Below are positions 22,809-33,291 of a stretch of 64,000 nt of DNA, one piece after another. The position numbers and the translations under genes are program-made. The notes under the pieces were generated by a model that was given only the letters and a program-made list of their open reading frames with translations, ran no database searches and had not been told where the DNA came from. Where the stretch lies: positions 10,546,999 to 10,610,998 of the forward strand of contig CM023542.1 in NCBI GenBank assembly GCA_013350335.1, read 5' to 3'. Position 1 is the stretch's first letter. The number at the start of each line of letters is the position of its first letter. The DNA comes from Chimonanthus salicifolius (taxonomy: Eukaryota > Streptophyta > Magnoliopsida > Laurales > Calycanthaceae).

Positions 22809-23100
22809 ATTATCAAGTACTTTGTTACCAAAATACTAGAATTTAAAGGATTAGAGATAGTGGTATGAATGGTACATATTCTTTACTTAATGTCCTTTAG
22901 ACCTAGTCCAATCATTTATTGAAACTATTGCATTGTTAAAGATTTGTTGAGATTTCTCCTATCAAACCTAATCTTTTTCTTGCATATGTACGTAAATCTT
23001 TTTCAATTTTGTTAGTTTATTTTTCATTACTTTTTACAAAGAGAATTCAATAGATTATGTATCCCACTCTAATACTCAATGACTCAATTGATTGATGAGG
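22809..23100 (+). repeat. TRIM-like unit, right part, then unassigned AT-rich sequence
   Basis: ATTATCAAGTACTTTGTTACCAAAATACTAG continues the unit at 14640-14855 (compare TTGTCAATGTCTTTGCAACTAGTG at 1272; both quoted only as landmarks). After about 22850 the resemblance fades and I see no feature. Confidence 0.5.
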
Positions 23101-23148
23101 ACTTCATTCTTACATAGACCTAGAAGAGGAGAGGGAGAGAGGAGGGGA

Positions 23149-23173
23149 GGGGGGGGGGGGGGGGGGGGGGGGG
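23149..23173 (+). repeat. Run of 25 G in a homopurine tract
   Basis: An AG-rich tract grades into 25 consecutive G, followed by AGATGATTTGAATAGG. The same position in related LTRs carries G runs of very different length (28216-28237, 52780-52804), so it is a hypervariable point. Confidence 0.9.
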
Positions 23174-25094
23174 AGATGATTTGAATAGGACTATAACAGA
23201 ATTTTAGAATTTCTTTCAATGACCTTGGTTAATTGGTAGGTTTATGCAAATTAATCCAATTAATCTTCCAAATTAAGATGCAAGCAGGATTAATCAAGCT
23301 CTTCAATTAATATGCGTCAGCAAGTTCTCAAGAATAGTATGTGAAATAAAGATAAGAAGTAACACACAAGCACATGTAACAAGAAAAGATGAGAAAAGAT
23401 GGAAGATAGTACAAAAGTATTTTTACGTGGTTCCGCAACCTAGTCTACATCCATGTCTCAAGTATACTACTTGAGGATTCCACTATGTTCAAACAAATTA
23501 CAACCCTTATGGTCTCTTTCACGGGTAGAGACCTTACCGTTACAGCCTATGATCTTTTTCACGGGTGAATTTCTAACTAAACAACAAGAGAACACCTCTT
23601 TTGACAGTCAATAGGGTTACACCAACCCCTTTTTCAAAAATATAACACCAAGAGAACACTTCTCTTGGATTTCACTAGGGTTACACCAAACCTTTACAAT
23701 TATGATAGAAACAATTTGTTTAAGAAAAATAGCAAGAACCTTTGCCTCTTGTTGCTTGCAGTAGCTTTGACACGTTCTTGAATATCCTCTCCTTCTTGGC
23801 TTCTTGATGAATAGTAGATGCTCCAAGAGATGCTCAACCAAGATGTAGAAGATGTAACACCCCGGATTTTCATTTCATAAATATATATTGGAATTGTCCA
23901 TTTAATTTGTGAATTGATGGAATTTGAAATTAAATAATGGAAATGGACCCTAGATGGGTAAGGTAATTGGGTCAATTACCCAATTAAGACCCAACGGGTC
24001 ATGGATAAGGTTGAATTGAAAATAAATGGGTAAGCCTTAAATAAATGGGTCAATTGCTCAATGGGGACCCAATGGGTCATGATGAGCTGATTTGTAAGTA
24101 ATTGGGTAAAGCCAATGTAATTGGGTTAAATACCCAACTAAGACCAAGGCATGTAAATGAAATGGCTAAGTGGGACCCTAAATACCATGTGGTGCATGGT
24201 CGGCTAAGCCATGGTTGACTTGGTCAACCATGGGTGACTTCAAATTGAGTTGAGTTGATGAATGAGTTCAATTGAGTTCAAAGGAAATGAGTTGTGCCTG
24301 AGTCGAATTGACTGAGTGATAAATGAGCCCAATTGATTTAAGTTGAGTTGAGTTGAGAAGAATTGAAATGAGTTGAATGGGTAGATGGAGAGGTTTCCAT
24401 CTCAAGGGGTGTCAAACTCAAAGGACACAAACCCATGTACACGTTGGAAGATGGAGGGGTTTTCCATCTCAAGAGGTGCCTTGGTTAAGCCAAGGGAGAC
24501 CTTGGAAAGACACAACATTAAGGAAGGGATTGAAAGGTCATGGACAGTTATACAAGAGACACCAGCCCAAGGGGCTGCTCACATCCCCTTTGGCCGAATT
24601 CCATCTTGAAGAACAAGAGGGTTCTTTCATCTCCTCTTCTCATCTCTCTCCCAATTTGTCTATACCTTAGAGAAATCAGTGAAGAACCAAGAAAGAATAA
24701 GGAAGGAGTTCAGATTAAAAGAAATGAAGGAGACGAGGAAAAAGGTATATTAATGTTTAACAAGATAGGAATGAGATTAAGGAAACCATAGGTTGGCCAT
24801 GATGTGGCCGAACCTATGGGTTCCATGGCTGGATGAAATAGATTGCCAAATGGTTATAAGACCAAGGAATTAGGAATCCATCCAGAGAATGGTGATGGAA
24901 ATAAACAAACATGAAATGATATTCGAATCCAAGTTATAAACCAAGGATTGAATGAATAGAAGAGAAGACCCTAGCTTTGGCTAGTGGGTAGAGTATACTT
25001 ATTAATTTTATGTATGAATGATTAATACATGGTTAGACATGATTAAGGAATGAATTTCATGGAGAAAAGTCAAGCAAAACATATAAACAAAAGA

Positions 25095-25345
25095 AGACTG
25101 AACAAGGGTTGCACTGTCCACGGGACGGGTTTTACAGTCCGCGGACTGGTTTCAACCGTCCGCCGGACGGGTAACGAATGTGAACAGGGTGTTGTGGGTG
25201 CAGGACGGGTTGCGCTATCCCTGGGATGGGTTTTACCATCCGCGGACATGTTTCGACTGTCTGCGGGACGGGTAACGGAAGGTAATCTGCTGGGTTCAGT
25301 TGACTGAATCCTTGGTTCAGTTGACTGAATCCTTGTTTCAGTCGA
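25095..25345 (+). repeat. Palindrome array (GTCCGCGGAC and TTCAGTTGACTGAA words)
   Basis: Words include AGTCCGCGGACTGG, CCGTCCGCCGGACGGG, CCATCCGCGGACATG and, at the end, three copies of TTCAGTTGACTGAA or TTTCAGTCGACTGAA (25296-25350). Arms are 5-7 bases around a 2-4 base centre. The local GC content is far above its surroundings. Confidence 0.75.
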
Positions 25346-25754
25346 CTGAATTTAAAAGTGAAAATTTTAAATAATTTTTTTCTGAGGTTCAATTTATCTG
25401 GAATGATGTAGGGATGATGAGAATTGAATGGATAATTAAATTAACATATGCGTATGATGGAATTCATTAAGGTAAAGAGTTTTCGCAAAAGAGGTTTGCA
25501 ATTCGGTTTCGATGTGATCATTAAACGTGACATTCACGAAAACAGCAAGGATATTATCTTGGACGTTGGTAGGATTCCTACCTTGTTGAGATGCATATGG
25601 ATCTTATATGTTATGAATTTTTAATTCAATACAATGTTTATTTTGGTAAATCAAATGGTGAAAGTTTGATGAACTGAATTTCAATATGATTTGATATGAA
25701 ATAGCATTTCTGCATTCATGATCTCATGCATGGCATAGGAGGGAACATGAGGTC

Positions 25755-25972
25755 CATGCTCCATTCGGTGATTCCAATTAACATACATGGGGAGGAGTCC
25801 ACTCTCCATCAGTATATCCGATTAGTATACGTGGGGAGGAGTCCACACTGATTCCGAGTAAATTATGTGGGGAGGAGTCCACGCTCCATTCGGTGATTCG
25901 ATTAACATACGTGGGGAGGAGTCCACGCTCCATTCGGTGTTTTTTTTTCTGATTAACATATGTGGGGAGGTA
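25755..25972 (+). repeat. Minisatellite in gypsy LTR, about 50-bp unit
   Basis: Four to five copies of a unit containing CATTCGGTGATTC, ATTAACATACG and TGGGGAGGAGTCCACGCTC. The last copy is broken by a T tract. Other gypsy LTRs here carry unrelated repeats at the comparable place. Confidence 0.85.
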
Positions 25973-27296
25973 TAACAGTGACCTGGTGGTACATCACAAA
26001 ACACTGTGGAAGTAATTGGCCAAATGAACACTTGATTTGATTTGTATGGTGATGATATGGAGATTGGGTGGGAGATTCATTGGCATATGACACCCATGAC
26101 ATGACACATACATTGCATGACTTGGATATGGTTATCATGCGCTGTTTTTGGTACTATGATATGTTTGCAGTTTTAATATGATATTCTTATTCTGATTTGT
26201 ATATTGATCCTATGTGTATAACCCTACTTGGAATTCCTACTGGGTGCGTTGACTAACGCCCTACTTCTACCCTTTAGATGATGGAACAGGGAATGAAAAG
26301 GATGATGGACGTGAAAGAAGCCAAGCTTAGGAGCTTGGGCAGATTCTATTTATTTTGCTTAATTTATTTTGGAACAATGTATTTGAGATAATTAGCATTT
26401 GGGGTTGTAATAACTAGATTTATTTTGCAATGGTTGAATGATGATTATTTGAGATTAAGCTAATTTATATTGATTGGCTTCCTTGCATGTAATATCATAT
26501 TTATGGATGGTTTCCATTCATATAATATTTCCGCAGTAAATCCTTAACTTGTGAACTATTTTGTGGACTTGGTCCACGCACACGTATCGTTGGCCAGTTT
26601 AGGGTCGGGTTTGGAAACCTGGACTTAGCTCATATCGTGGCGTCCCATTCTCTCTCACTCTATTTAAATAAAAAAAAATACTCTGATTTTCGGCGAGTGA
26701 AAAAAGGGTAGGGCATTATAGAAGAGGAGTGGTCTAGGATAAGAAAGATATTCCTATGATTTCAAATTTTTCCCTAGAGGATTTCCCAAATACATTCAAT
26801 GTGAGCTTTGAATGCTCAAGGATTTCCCATGAAAAGCTTAGAATGTAAGTGGGACTGATTTTTGAGAGTTCAAGAAGATTTTCCTAAGTTGGGAGAAACG
26901 CCCTAAAAAATCTTGGGATGAATGGTGTCATCTTTCAAATTTTAAGTCAAGGATCAAGATGCTTTTTTAGATTTGGGGTTTTCAATGATGGCTCTTTGAT
27001 TTTCCTTTGCTAGCTTTAATCTCTAGGGTTCTTGGTGTTGAATATGTTCTTTGGAGTACTCCCTACACTTGCATTTATTCTCCTCTCAAAGAATATGACT
27101 GTTGGAAACACTTTTGGAGAGGAAAGAGTAGTTTAAAATGCATTAGAAACCCAAAAAGTGAGTTTTCTGCGCAATACCGGTGAGCTGATCCTCAAGGAGC
27201 GGCAAGTTGCTTTTTATTGGGGCTTAAAACATGAATTTTTGCACAGACCGGCGAGTCGGTCTAGGTTTTGATAGTTTGCACAGTCTTTAGTAGAAC

Positions 27297-27850
27297 GGTC
27301 ATAACGTGAGTTCCCAAACTCAGTTTTGGGAGTTATTGTACTTTTCGGAAAGCTCATTGAGAGATCTATCTATTCCCCAAGTTTCATCCAATATGAAGTC
27401 CATTTGATACTTCAAATAATCTCTCCAAGTCAGGGCAAGTTTTATCCAACCCAAGAATCTCCATCTTTTCTTATTTATACCCTTTCACTAAAATGCTCAT
27501 AGCTTAAGCTGTAGAACTCGGATTTGGGAGTTCTTATACTTCATGTAATTTTCAGAAATATCTTTGAGAGATATATCTACTCACAAAATCTAAACAATTT
27601 TACAGTTCATTTGATAGCATAAACGAGCTGTCTAAGTCAGGATATATTCATTACGAAACTGTTTTGCTCTGTTTTGTACTCTTTAATTGAAATGCTCATA
27701 AATTGAGCTTTACAACTTGGATTTGGGTGACCTTGGACTTTTTGGAAAGCTCTTTGAGTGATTTATCAAATCTTAAACATTTTAATAATAATAGAGCATA
27801 TTTGATAGATGCAAGAGCTTCTCAAAACAAGGCAAATTCCAAATAACCTA
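27297..27850 (-). repeat. Three degenerate repeats of about 195 bp in LTR
   Basis: Units near 27297, 27490 and 27690 share ATGCTCATA, AGCTTTA or AGCTGTAGAACTC, GGATTTGGG, GGAAAGCTC(A/T)TTGAGAGAT and TATCTA-type text in the same order. They lie in the 5' part (minus strand) of the LTR at 23101-27975, beyond its word cluster. Confidence 0.6.
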
Positions 27851-27979
27851 CGAAACCCAATTTAGTTATACCAAATTTTAAGCCATGGATTCTAAGGTCT
27901 TTCTAGATCCATCCTAAGGTCCATTTACCTGAATTTGGTTGGTACACATGGTGTTTGATTTGTTTGGGGCAATTGTTGT

Positions 27980-28157
27980 CCAAAAATTAACCCAAGAAGG
28001 GGGAAGGGGGAGGGAGGAGGGAGAGGGGGGGTGGGAGGAGGGGGTGATGTGTGTTGTATTGGGTCAATGCAAACTGAAAGTTCACTAAGTGCTTAGAACC
28101 ATATTAATTTGAGAGAGAGAGAGAGAGGGGGGGGGGGTGAATTGGGTCAATGCAAAC
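27980..28157 (-). mobile_element. Left fragment of a copia-like LTR split by the 20-kb element
   Basis: A G-rich purine block followed by GGTGATGTGTGTTGTATTGGGTCAATGCAAA joins smoothly to 48269 onward (CAAAATTTTGG). The joined text follows the same order as 23149-23225 (G block, TGATTTGAATAGG, AGAATTTTAGAATTTCTTTC). This supports an insertion at CAAA. Within it 28059-28140 is a junction duplication (see findings). Confidence 0.6.
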
Positions 28158-28215
28158 TGAAAGTTCCCTGAGTGCTTAGAACCAGATTAACCAGAGAGAG
28201 AGAGAATGAGAGAGA

Positions 28216-28237
28216 GGGGGGGGGGGGGGGGGGGGGG
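28216..28237 (+). repeat. Run of 22 G in LTR
   Basis: An AG repeat (28196-28216) runs into 22 G and then TGAATAGGGTAATC. The 5' LTR of the same element has only interrupted G runs here (45839-45862), so the tract changed length after insertion or was copied unevenly. Confidence 0.9.
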
Positions 28238-28933
28238 TGAATAGGGTAATCACAAATTATGGGTCCTTTTAAAATTCACTTGATTAATAGAGTGCAGAGT
28301 TAAAAACAATTAATCAAGTGTGTGATTTCAAAGTGTGCAACATTAAAAGCAAACACACAAAGAGACAATGCACACAATTTATAGTGGTTCGGTTAAACAA
28401 TCTATATCCACTGAAGAGAGTCACCCAACCTTGGGCTATCTCCAATTCACAAAGCGTTGGAATTACACCAACACAATAGAATAAGACTTCCACCTATCCA
28501 ATTCATCGGGAATTTAACCTAAATCCTATCCCACTATTTTTTACAGTGGTTCAAGAGAAACTCAGTCTCTTTAATCCACTCTAAACTAGAAGTACTTTCC
28601 TTTGAAGCCTTTGCAAATGAAGTTGTGCTACTTGAATCGATCCACCCAATGTGAGCTCGTACAATCCCGACGTTTGATGAAGACCCGTCGTGTAGAGCAA
28701 CCACAATCCTTGGGAGGTCCTTCTAGAAAATTGGGTTCCAATTTCTATCCTAGAAGCTTTGGCTTAATCCTTCACTCTAAATCTCAATCTTTGCTCATTG
28801 GATAATTGAATGATTTGCAAGTTGAATGCCAAGAGAGAATAAGCCTATGAGATTGCCTTTGATAGGTGATAAATTGGGTAGATGGCTGTTTGAATGCTCA
28901 TCAATTCGACTTCTCTCACCTCCAAACAATGAA

Positions 28934-28945
28934 CATATTTATAGG
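28934..28945 (-). promoter_or_regulatory. TATA box of the copia LTR
   Basis: Minus strand GCCTATAAATAT, a near-consensus plant TATA box, about 35 bp downstream of the last array word. The same box is present twice in the duplicated 5' LTR (about 46411-46424 and 47384-47397). Confidence 0.7.
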
Positions 28946-28977
28946 CAACTTGAAAAATTTCATATCACTGAAACACA

Positions 28978-29520
28978 CAATCGATCGTGTACATGTGATC
29001 AATCGTCCGTGTTTAAATTCCTTTTCACCAACCCGACCATTGAGCATTTAATGCATAGTAACGGCACTACAAAGGTAACCTCACGATGGATCGTGCCACA
29101 AGACTGATCGTCCATGTTTCCGGCGATTGATCGTGGGTTGGAGAATGTATCGGCCTGAGACTGACTGTATTTTCTAGTGTCAAGTCTCATCCAAGCACAA
29201 ACCGATTTATCATGGTGCTGATCGGTTCCTGCCATGTACTCACGATCGACCTCATACTCGATTGATCGTGTGATACCAAGTTTTCTAGGCTTTATTTAAG
29301 TCCAACCTATGCCTTGTCTCAGTGATACATCGCCCATACGATTGATTTGTCAAGGTTCCAAACAATCGACCGCGGGCTCCCGATTGTATCGTCCTGAGAC
29401 CACATGGGTTTGACAGTGATGTTCAACGAGAACCCTCAACATTCGACACGACATATCGTAGGACCACGATTGGTTGTGTGTTGTCCTTGGCGACTGATCG
29501 CCCGACACGATGTGTCTTCC
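28978..29520 (-). repeat. Palindrome array in LTR U3 (GATCGATCGTG words)
   Basis: More than fifteen words such as ACGATCGACC, CGATTGATCGTG, GGCGACTGATCGCC, CGATACATCGCCC and CGACACGATGTGTCG-like text cover the 540 bp upstream of the TATA box. Linker phrases CTGAGACTGACTGTATTTTC and CAAGTCTCATCC separate word clusters. Confidence 0.75.
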
Positions 29521-29801
29521 TCACAGTGAATTCATATTTCCATATTGGGTTCCAATTCATTGTCAAACGCTTGTTAAGCTTGTTTAATTATCCAGATGTG
29601 ATCTCTAAGCCTAGACATGGTCCACCTAAGGTCATCTATGGTCATTTACCATCAATGATTACCATACAAGTTGATTCGTTGAGTCTTCATACTTCAACCA
29701 ACGCTTGAGATCTTGAGTTTTGAGCTTCTCTCTTCAAGGCATTACTTCACTTAAATCACGAACTTGACAAACATGTGACTCGGAAAGCCGGGGCAGTAAC
29801 A

Positions 29802-29813
29802 ATCTCCCCCTTT
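29802..29813 (-). other. Polypurine tract
   Basis: Minus strand AAAGGGGGAGAT abuts the LTR start TGTTACTGCCCC. This is where plus-strand DNA synthesis would be primed, and it fixes the LTR as a 3' LTR. A similar TGGGGGAGAAAT pair occurs further inside (complement of 30300-30345), perhaps a decayed duplicate. Confidence 0.8.
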
Positions 29814-30612
29814 GTCAATTCATGACAAAACCTAGAAGCTAAACGAATATAGACTCAATGATAGCCCCAACCCCATTATACATCATTTGAAACAAAAATA
29901 TACAAATTTTACAAAATTAGATTCAAATGACACAGGGTCTTGATCTAGCTTCAAATTCTTGCTCACTTTGCTCTATTTTCAATAATACATGCAAGTACAC
30001 ATGAGCAAGCAACACCACAAGAGCAAGAGAAAAACATCAATAATGTTAGTCCAAACATAAACATGTATCCATGGGCAAACATTCACAGCCACATTCTCAC
30101 TCACACTCACACTCATTCTCCCCCATGCTTCGATGAGTAATTTCAAGTGTTTCTCCCCCATATTGCAAGCTACACCAAACTTACAATTTCTCCATTAAAA
30201 ACAAATCCACGTTTGCAATTTCTCTATTTAACAAGACAATCCAATCTTGCAATTTCTCCATTATTATACTCCAAGCTTCTAAGAGTTTCTCCTTTCTCCT
30301 TTCTCCCCCAATGATTTTTAGCTTCTACATATTTCTCCCCCATTTTGTCACTAACTGACAAAGGGCTAACGAAACACATATTTTGTGCTTCCCCAAACTG
30401 TCATTGCTAAACTATACATGCCATTCACAATATTCAATAAACATGAATCATTAGAAGAAATACACATGGAATAAACATACATGGAGAGATAGAGAAATAA
30501 ACATGGGATCATTAAATAAAACAAACCATTCATTTGATAAACACATCATTCCATGAAAGGTTTGAATATATACATGCCCAAAATAGATAGTTTTTCAATA
30601 AGAAACATTATC

Positions 30613-32283
30613 CTAAAAGGTGCCATCAGAAGGAGGAGGTGGAGGAGTGGGAGATCTGCGACGAGGGGCAATGTCGTGTCTTCTAAGAAACTCTGAAGTG
30701 CCTCCTTCATAGAGTTGGCCAAAGCATCAAACTTGTTATTCAACTTAGCTTCCAAGGCAATGTATCTGGCTAGATGTCTGTCTTCAAGGGCTTTGAAACG
30801 ATCTTCAAAGAACCTTTGACTAGCTAGGTCGAACTCTTGAACTTTGGTTCTTGTTCTTCTTGTCTACTGCATCTTGCATGTCCCGGACTGAAGTGAAGGA
30901 GGAGGAGGCCCGAGTGGCTGATTGAGAGGTCCCCCACCAATGATCTGGAGATACAATGTTTTGTCAAGGGACTTCTGTACATCTGTCTCATTGATTGGCC
31001 TGATACTCTTGGGCACATCTTCCTTGGAGGGTTTAACTCCACAGCTCAAAGCTATCCTATACATGACGTAGCAGAAGGGAGGATGACTTGTCAAGGAAGA
31101 GCTGATGTATCTGATGATTGTCTTGTACAAGAGTGTGGCCAAGCAGAATCTCTACCCAGTCAATGCTGCATACATATGGATCAACATAAATTAGTTCAAA
31201 TCTCCTTGATTTCCATGCCTCGGGTAGACATTCAAGCAGAAGAACAAGTGCAGTAATCTGTATTCTGGGAACATGTTGGCGTTCATAAGCTATATCTTCT
31301 TCCTCTACTCAACTCTCTTCCCTTTCCCGCAAAATTTCCTCACACATTTTTGCATACACTTCTCCCTCTTTTCAAAATTTTCATGGATAGCAGGCAAGTA
31401 TCCATTCTTGACAATTGAAATTCCAGGCAACTGGGCAACCAATGGAGGGCCAACCTCAATGGCTTAAATTTTTGGAAGTATATCCAAAACCAGTTATCTT
31501 TCTCTTGGTGAACTTCGATTAAATAGAACATTCTTTTGACCATCCGGTGATAAATTTTTCCACCCCATTTGAGGAGATTCTTCCAACTAGCCTTCTTTAT
31601 ATGCTTGAGAACTCCAGTTTTTTCAAAGATTACTGGATCAACTGTCCTCTCGATGTTGAGCTCTACGAAGGAGGGATATTGTTTAATGGGCACGAGCAGA
31701 GGAGCATCATAATCTTCTTCATCTTCTTCTTCTTCTTCTACCTTTTCAAATTCTTCTCTCAACTCATGATCACTTTGATCACCACCTTTTTTTTTTCATT
31801 CTCATCATCTCCCTCATCTTCTTCCTCATTTTATTCACCTCTTTCATTTCTCTCAGGTTATTCTTCTCTTCATACACTACTACCTTCTCCCACATTTGGA
31901 GGTACAATCACTTCTTCATCACTACTCGACTCCTCTTGGGAAGTAGGCTCCCTAGGAGTTTTTCCATTTCCAACCGCCTCTTCTTTTTGAGGACAGACAG
32001 GTGAGGTGGGCTCCCTAATCACAACAGATCCAGGTCTTCTAGGGGGACGTTTAGGAGGCCTCTCCTTAATGGGTTTGCTTGCCTTGGTTTTATTTCATTG
32101 TCGAGGGGGGTTAGGACTTTGAGATGGAGGGGATTCCTCAAAGCTAAGAGTCGAACCTTGTGGTTTAGTAGCATTCCACCTCCCTTGAGTAGGTTTGGCA
32201 TTTTTGGGAGGAGGAGAGGAAGCAAGGGGTTTTTTTTCAATGATAGGGGTCATATAATCCTTAGGTAGCCTAGCTTTCCTCAT
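30613..32283 (-). pseudogene. Accessory reading frame between array and 3' LTR (unassigned)
   Basis: I do not recognise a firm family; it may be related to the env-like or putative plant transposon protein frames found 3' in such elements. It starts MRKARLPKDYMTPIIEKKPL (32283). A disordered, basic, proline-rich N-terminal part contains RRPGSVVIREPT and, further on, ESSSDEE. Then comes an acidic stretch EKVEEEEEDEEDYDAP and a folded-looking part with FEKTGVLKHIKKASWKNLL, MVKRMFYLIEV, and IIRYISSSLTSHPPF. The C-terminus is rich in proline and ends DGTF before TAG at 30613-30615. At least four frameshifts or stops break it, so it is dead. The copy at 50243-50712 shares the EPT, SSSDEE and PPPDG segments. 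It follows the internal array and precedes the polypurine tract. Confidence 0.6.
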
Positions 32284-32419
32284 TTTCCACTATTTTATAC
32301 TCAATTACAAAGAGAAAAATCAAAATGGGAGGATTTGGATGCTTATCCTAGCAGAAACTCCTCACAAATCCATGAGGGGAGAGATCAGGACGAATAATGG
32401 ATCTTTTCTTCATCAAATC

Positions 32420-32760
32420 CACAAATAATCGCCCGTACGATCGAATATGGAGGCTAGGGCACGATTGGTCGTCGGTGGAATGAGGTTTGGAGGAGACGGT
32501 CGAAGAAAAGGGAAAGAAAGTAGGTTTCGAAAACAGCAACGATTTAGCTTAAACAGCTGTTGCTCGACACGGACGATATATCATCCTTCACGATCGGTCG
32601 TCACACCGATGCAAAGTCACCTTGCGATATTTCACCATGACTTAAGACTAGAATTTCTTCTTAAGTCCATTTCTACCCTCGGGCACTACATCATAACTTG
32701 ACGATTGATCGTTCTGCCGAAGCATCGCACACTGGCGATATGTCACCATACCAGAAACTG
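32420..32760 (-). repeat. Internal palindrome array matching the LTR words
   Basis: Words ACGATTGGTCGTCGG, ACGATCGGTCGTCAC, GACGATTGATCGTTC, GGCGATATGTCACC and GCGATATTTCACC lie between the post-gag region and the accessory frame. They belong to the same word class as the element's own LTRs (ATTGATCGT), not to that of the elements inserted next to it. Confidence 0.7.
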
Positions 32761-32769
32761 ATTTTTCCA

Positions 32770-33291
32770 AAAAATTCGAGTTTTGTTTTGAAAAATCCCC
32801 ATTTGATTTTTATCAAAACACATGGCATACATAAGTCATATACATCATGATTAAGCATAATTATGCCATAGAATCATCTTGCAATTGATCAAATTGAAAA
32901 TCACATATCAAACATAACCACATTTGATCAAGTCTATGCAAGAACAATCTACCATGTCATACATATTCAAACATGCAAACAAACAACCATGTTTAACATA
33001 TTGAAATTAAAATTTTGCACTTGGAAACCGTATTTCCATGATATGTATGGTTTCCAAGAAAGACTAATGCTATAGCTAGGAAGAGCACAGTCTAAGCTTC
33101 TAATCACCAATTTCCTATCACATGTCATAGCACTTGGGCTATTTGAACTCTCTTGCCACTAGAGTTCAATTTGTAATGGTACATTATATGAACATGAATT
33201 TTAAACCAAAACAAAACATGATTAAATGGTGGTCTATCACCTAGGTAACCAAATGGTTGAGTTTGGTCTCTCATAAACATTCCTTTGGGCA
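32770..33291 (-). mobile_element. Conserved post-gag region of the copia element
   Basis: On the minus strand, text around 33240-33170 reads AATCATGTTTTG, TGGTTTAAAATTCA and CCATTACAAAT and matches 39335-39400 of the plus-strand element (a possible peptide NHVLFWFKIH versus NHVLLWFKIH). So both elements have the same sequence after gag where pol would be expected. Whether it is translated is unclear. Confidence 0.55.

Larger units (their letters stand above)
23853..26720 (+). mobile_element. Gypsy (Tekay/Del-like) solo LTR, 2.87 kb, TSD GAAGA
   Basis: Starts TGTAACACCCCGG, ends GGGTAGGGCATTATA (final CA mutated to TA), with GAAGA at 23848-23852 and 26721-26725. It has the conserved gypsy-LTR segment near 26245-26275 (CTACTGGGTGCGTTGACTAACGCCC), seen in other forms at 59445 and, inverted, at 15250. 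It carries two special stretches, a palindrome cluster (25095-25345) and a minisatellite (25755-25972). The same family is partly present at 39919-41693. The 97-codon open frame at 24377 (plus strand) has no recognisable family and lies in LTR sequence, so it is not called as a gene. Confidence 0.9.
23101..27975 (-). mobile_element. Copia-like LTR of a second family, split by a solo LTR
   Basis: Left of the inserted gypsy LTR are a homopurine tract, TTTGAATAGG, TTTTTACGTGGTTCCGCAACCTAGTCTACATCCATGTC-type module (23431-23460) and protein-free text; right of it are an ACCGGCGAGTCGGT word cluster (27175-27265), three degenerate repeats and an end near TTTGGGGCA. The order and several segments match the LTR formed by 27980-28157 plus 48269-49420. 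Its exact ends are uncertain. Once 23853-26720 and one GAAGA are removed the sequence reads through. Confidence 0.5.
28158..29801 (-). mobile_element. 3' LTR of the 28-48 kb copia element
   Basis: Minus-strand start TGTTACTGCCCCGGC at 29801, directly after AAAGGGGGAGAT, and end GGGAACTTTCA at 28158. Internal order is array (29520-28978), TATA box CTATAAATATG (complement of 28934-28945), TGGTTCGG and CATCCACTG module (about 28410-28385) and the C-rich tract (complement of 28196-28237). Confidence 0.85.

Noticed and set aside
24377..24670. 97-codon plus-strand frame with a repeated GRWRGF peptide
   Set aside because: It lies in a solo gypsy LTR; the repeat reflects a duplicated GATGGAGGGGTTTCCATCTC-type phrase, and the equivalent part of the LTR at 39919 is not open in the same way.
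31547..31990. 147-codon plus-strand open frame rich in Phe and Ser
   Set aside because: It is the antisense shadow of the acidic, Glu-rich part of the minus-strand accessory frame; the TTC repeats are the complement of GAA codons.
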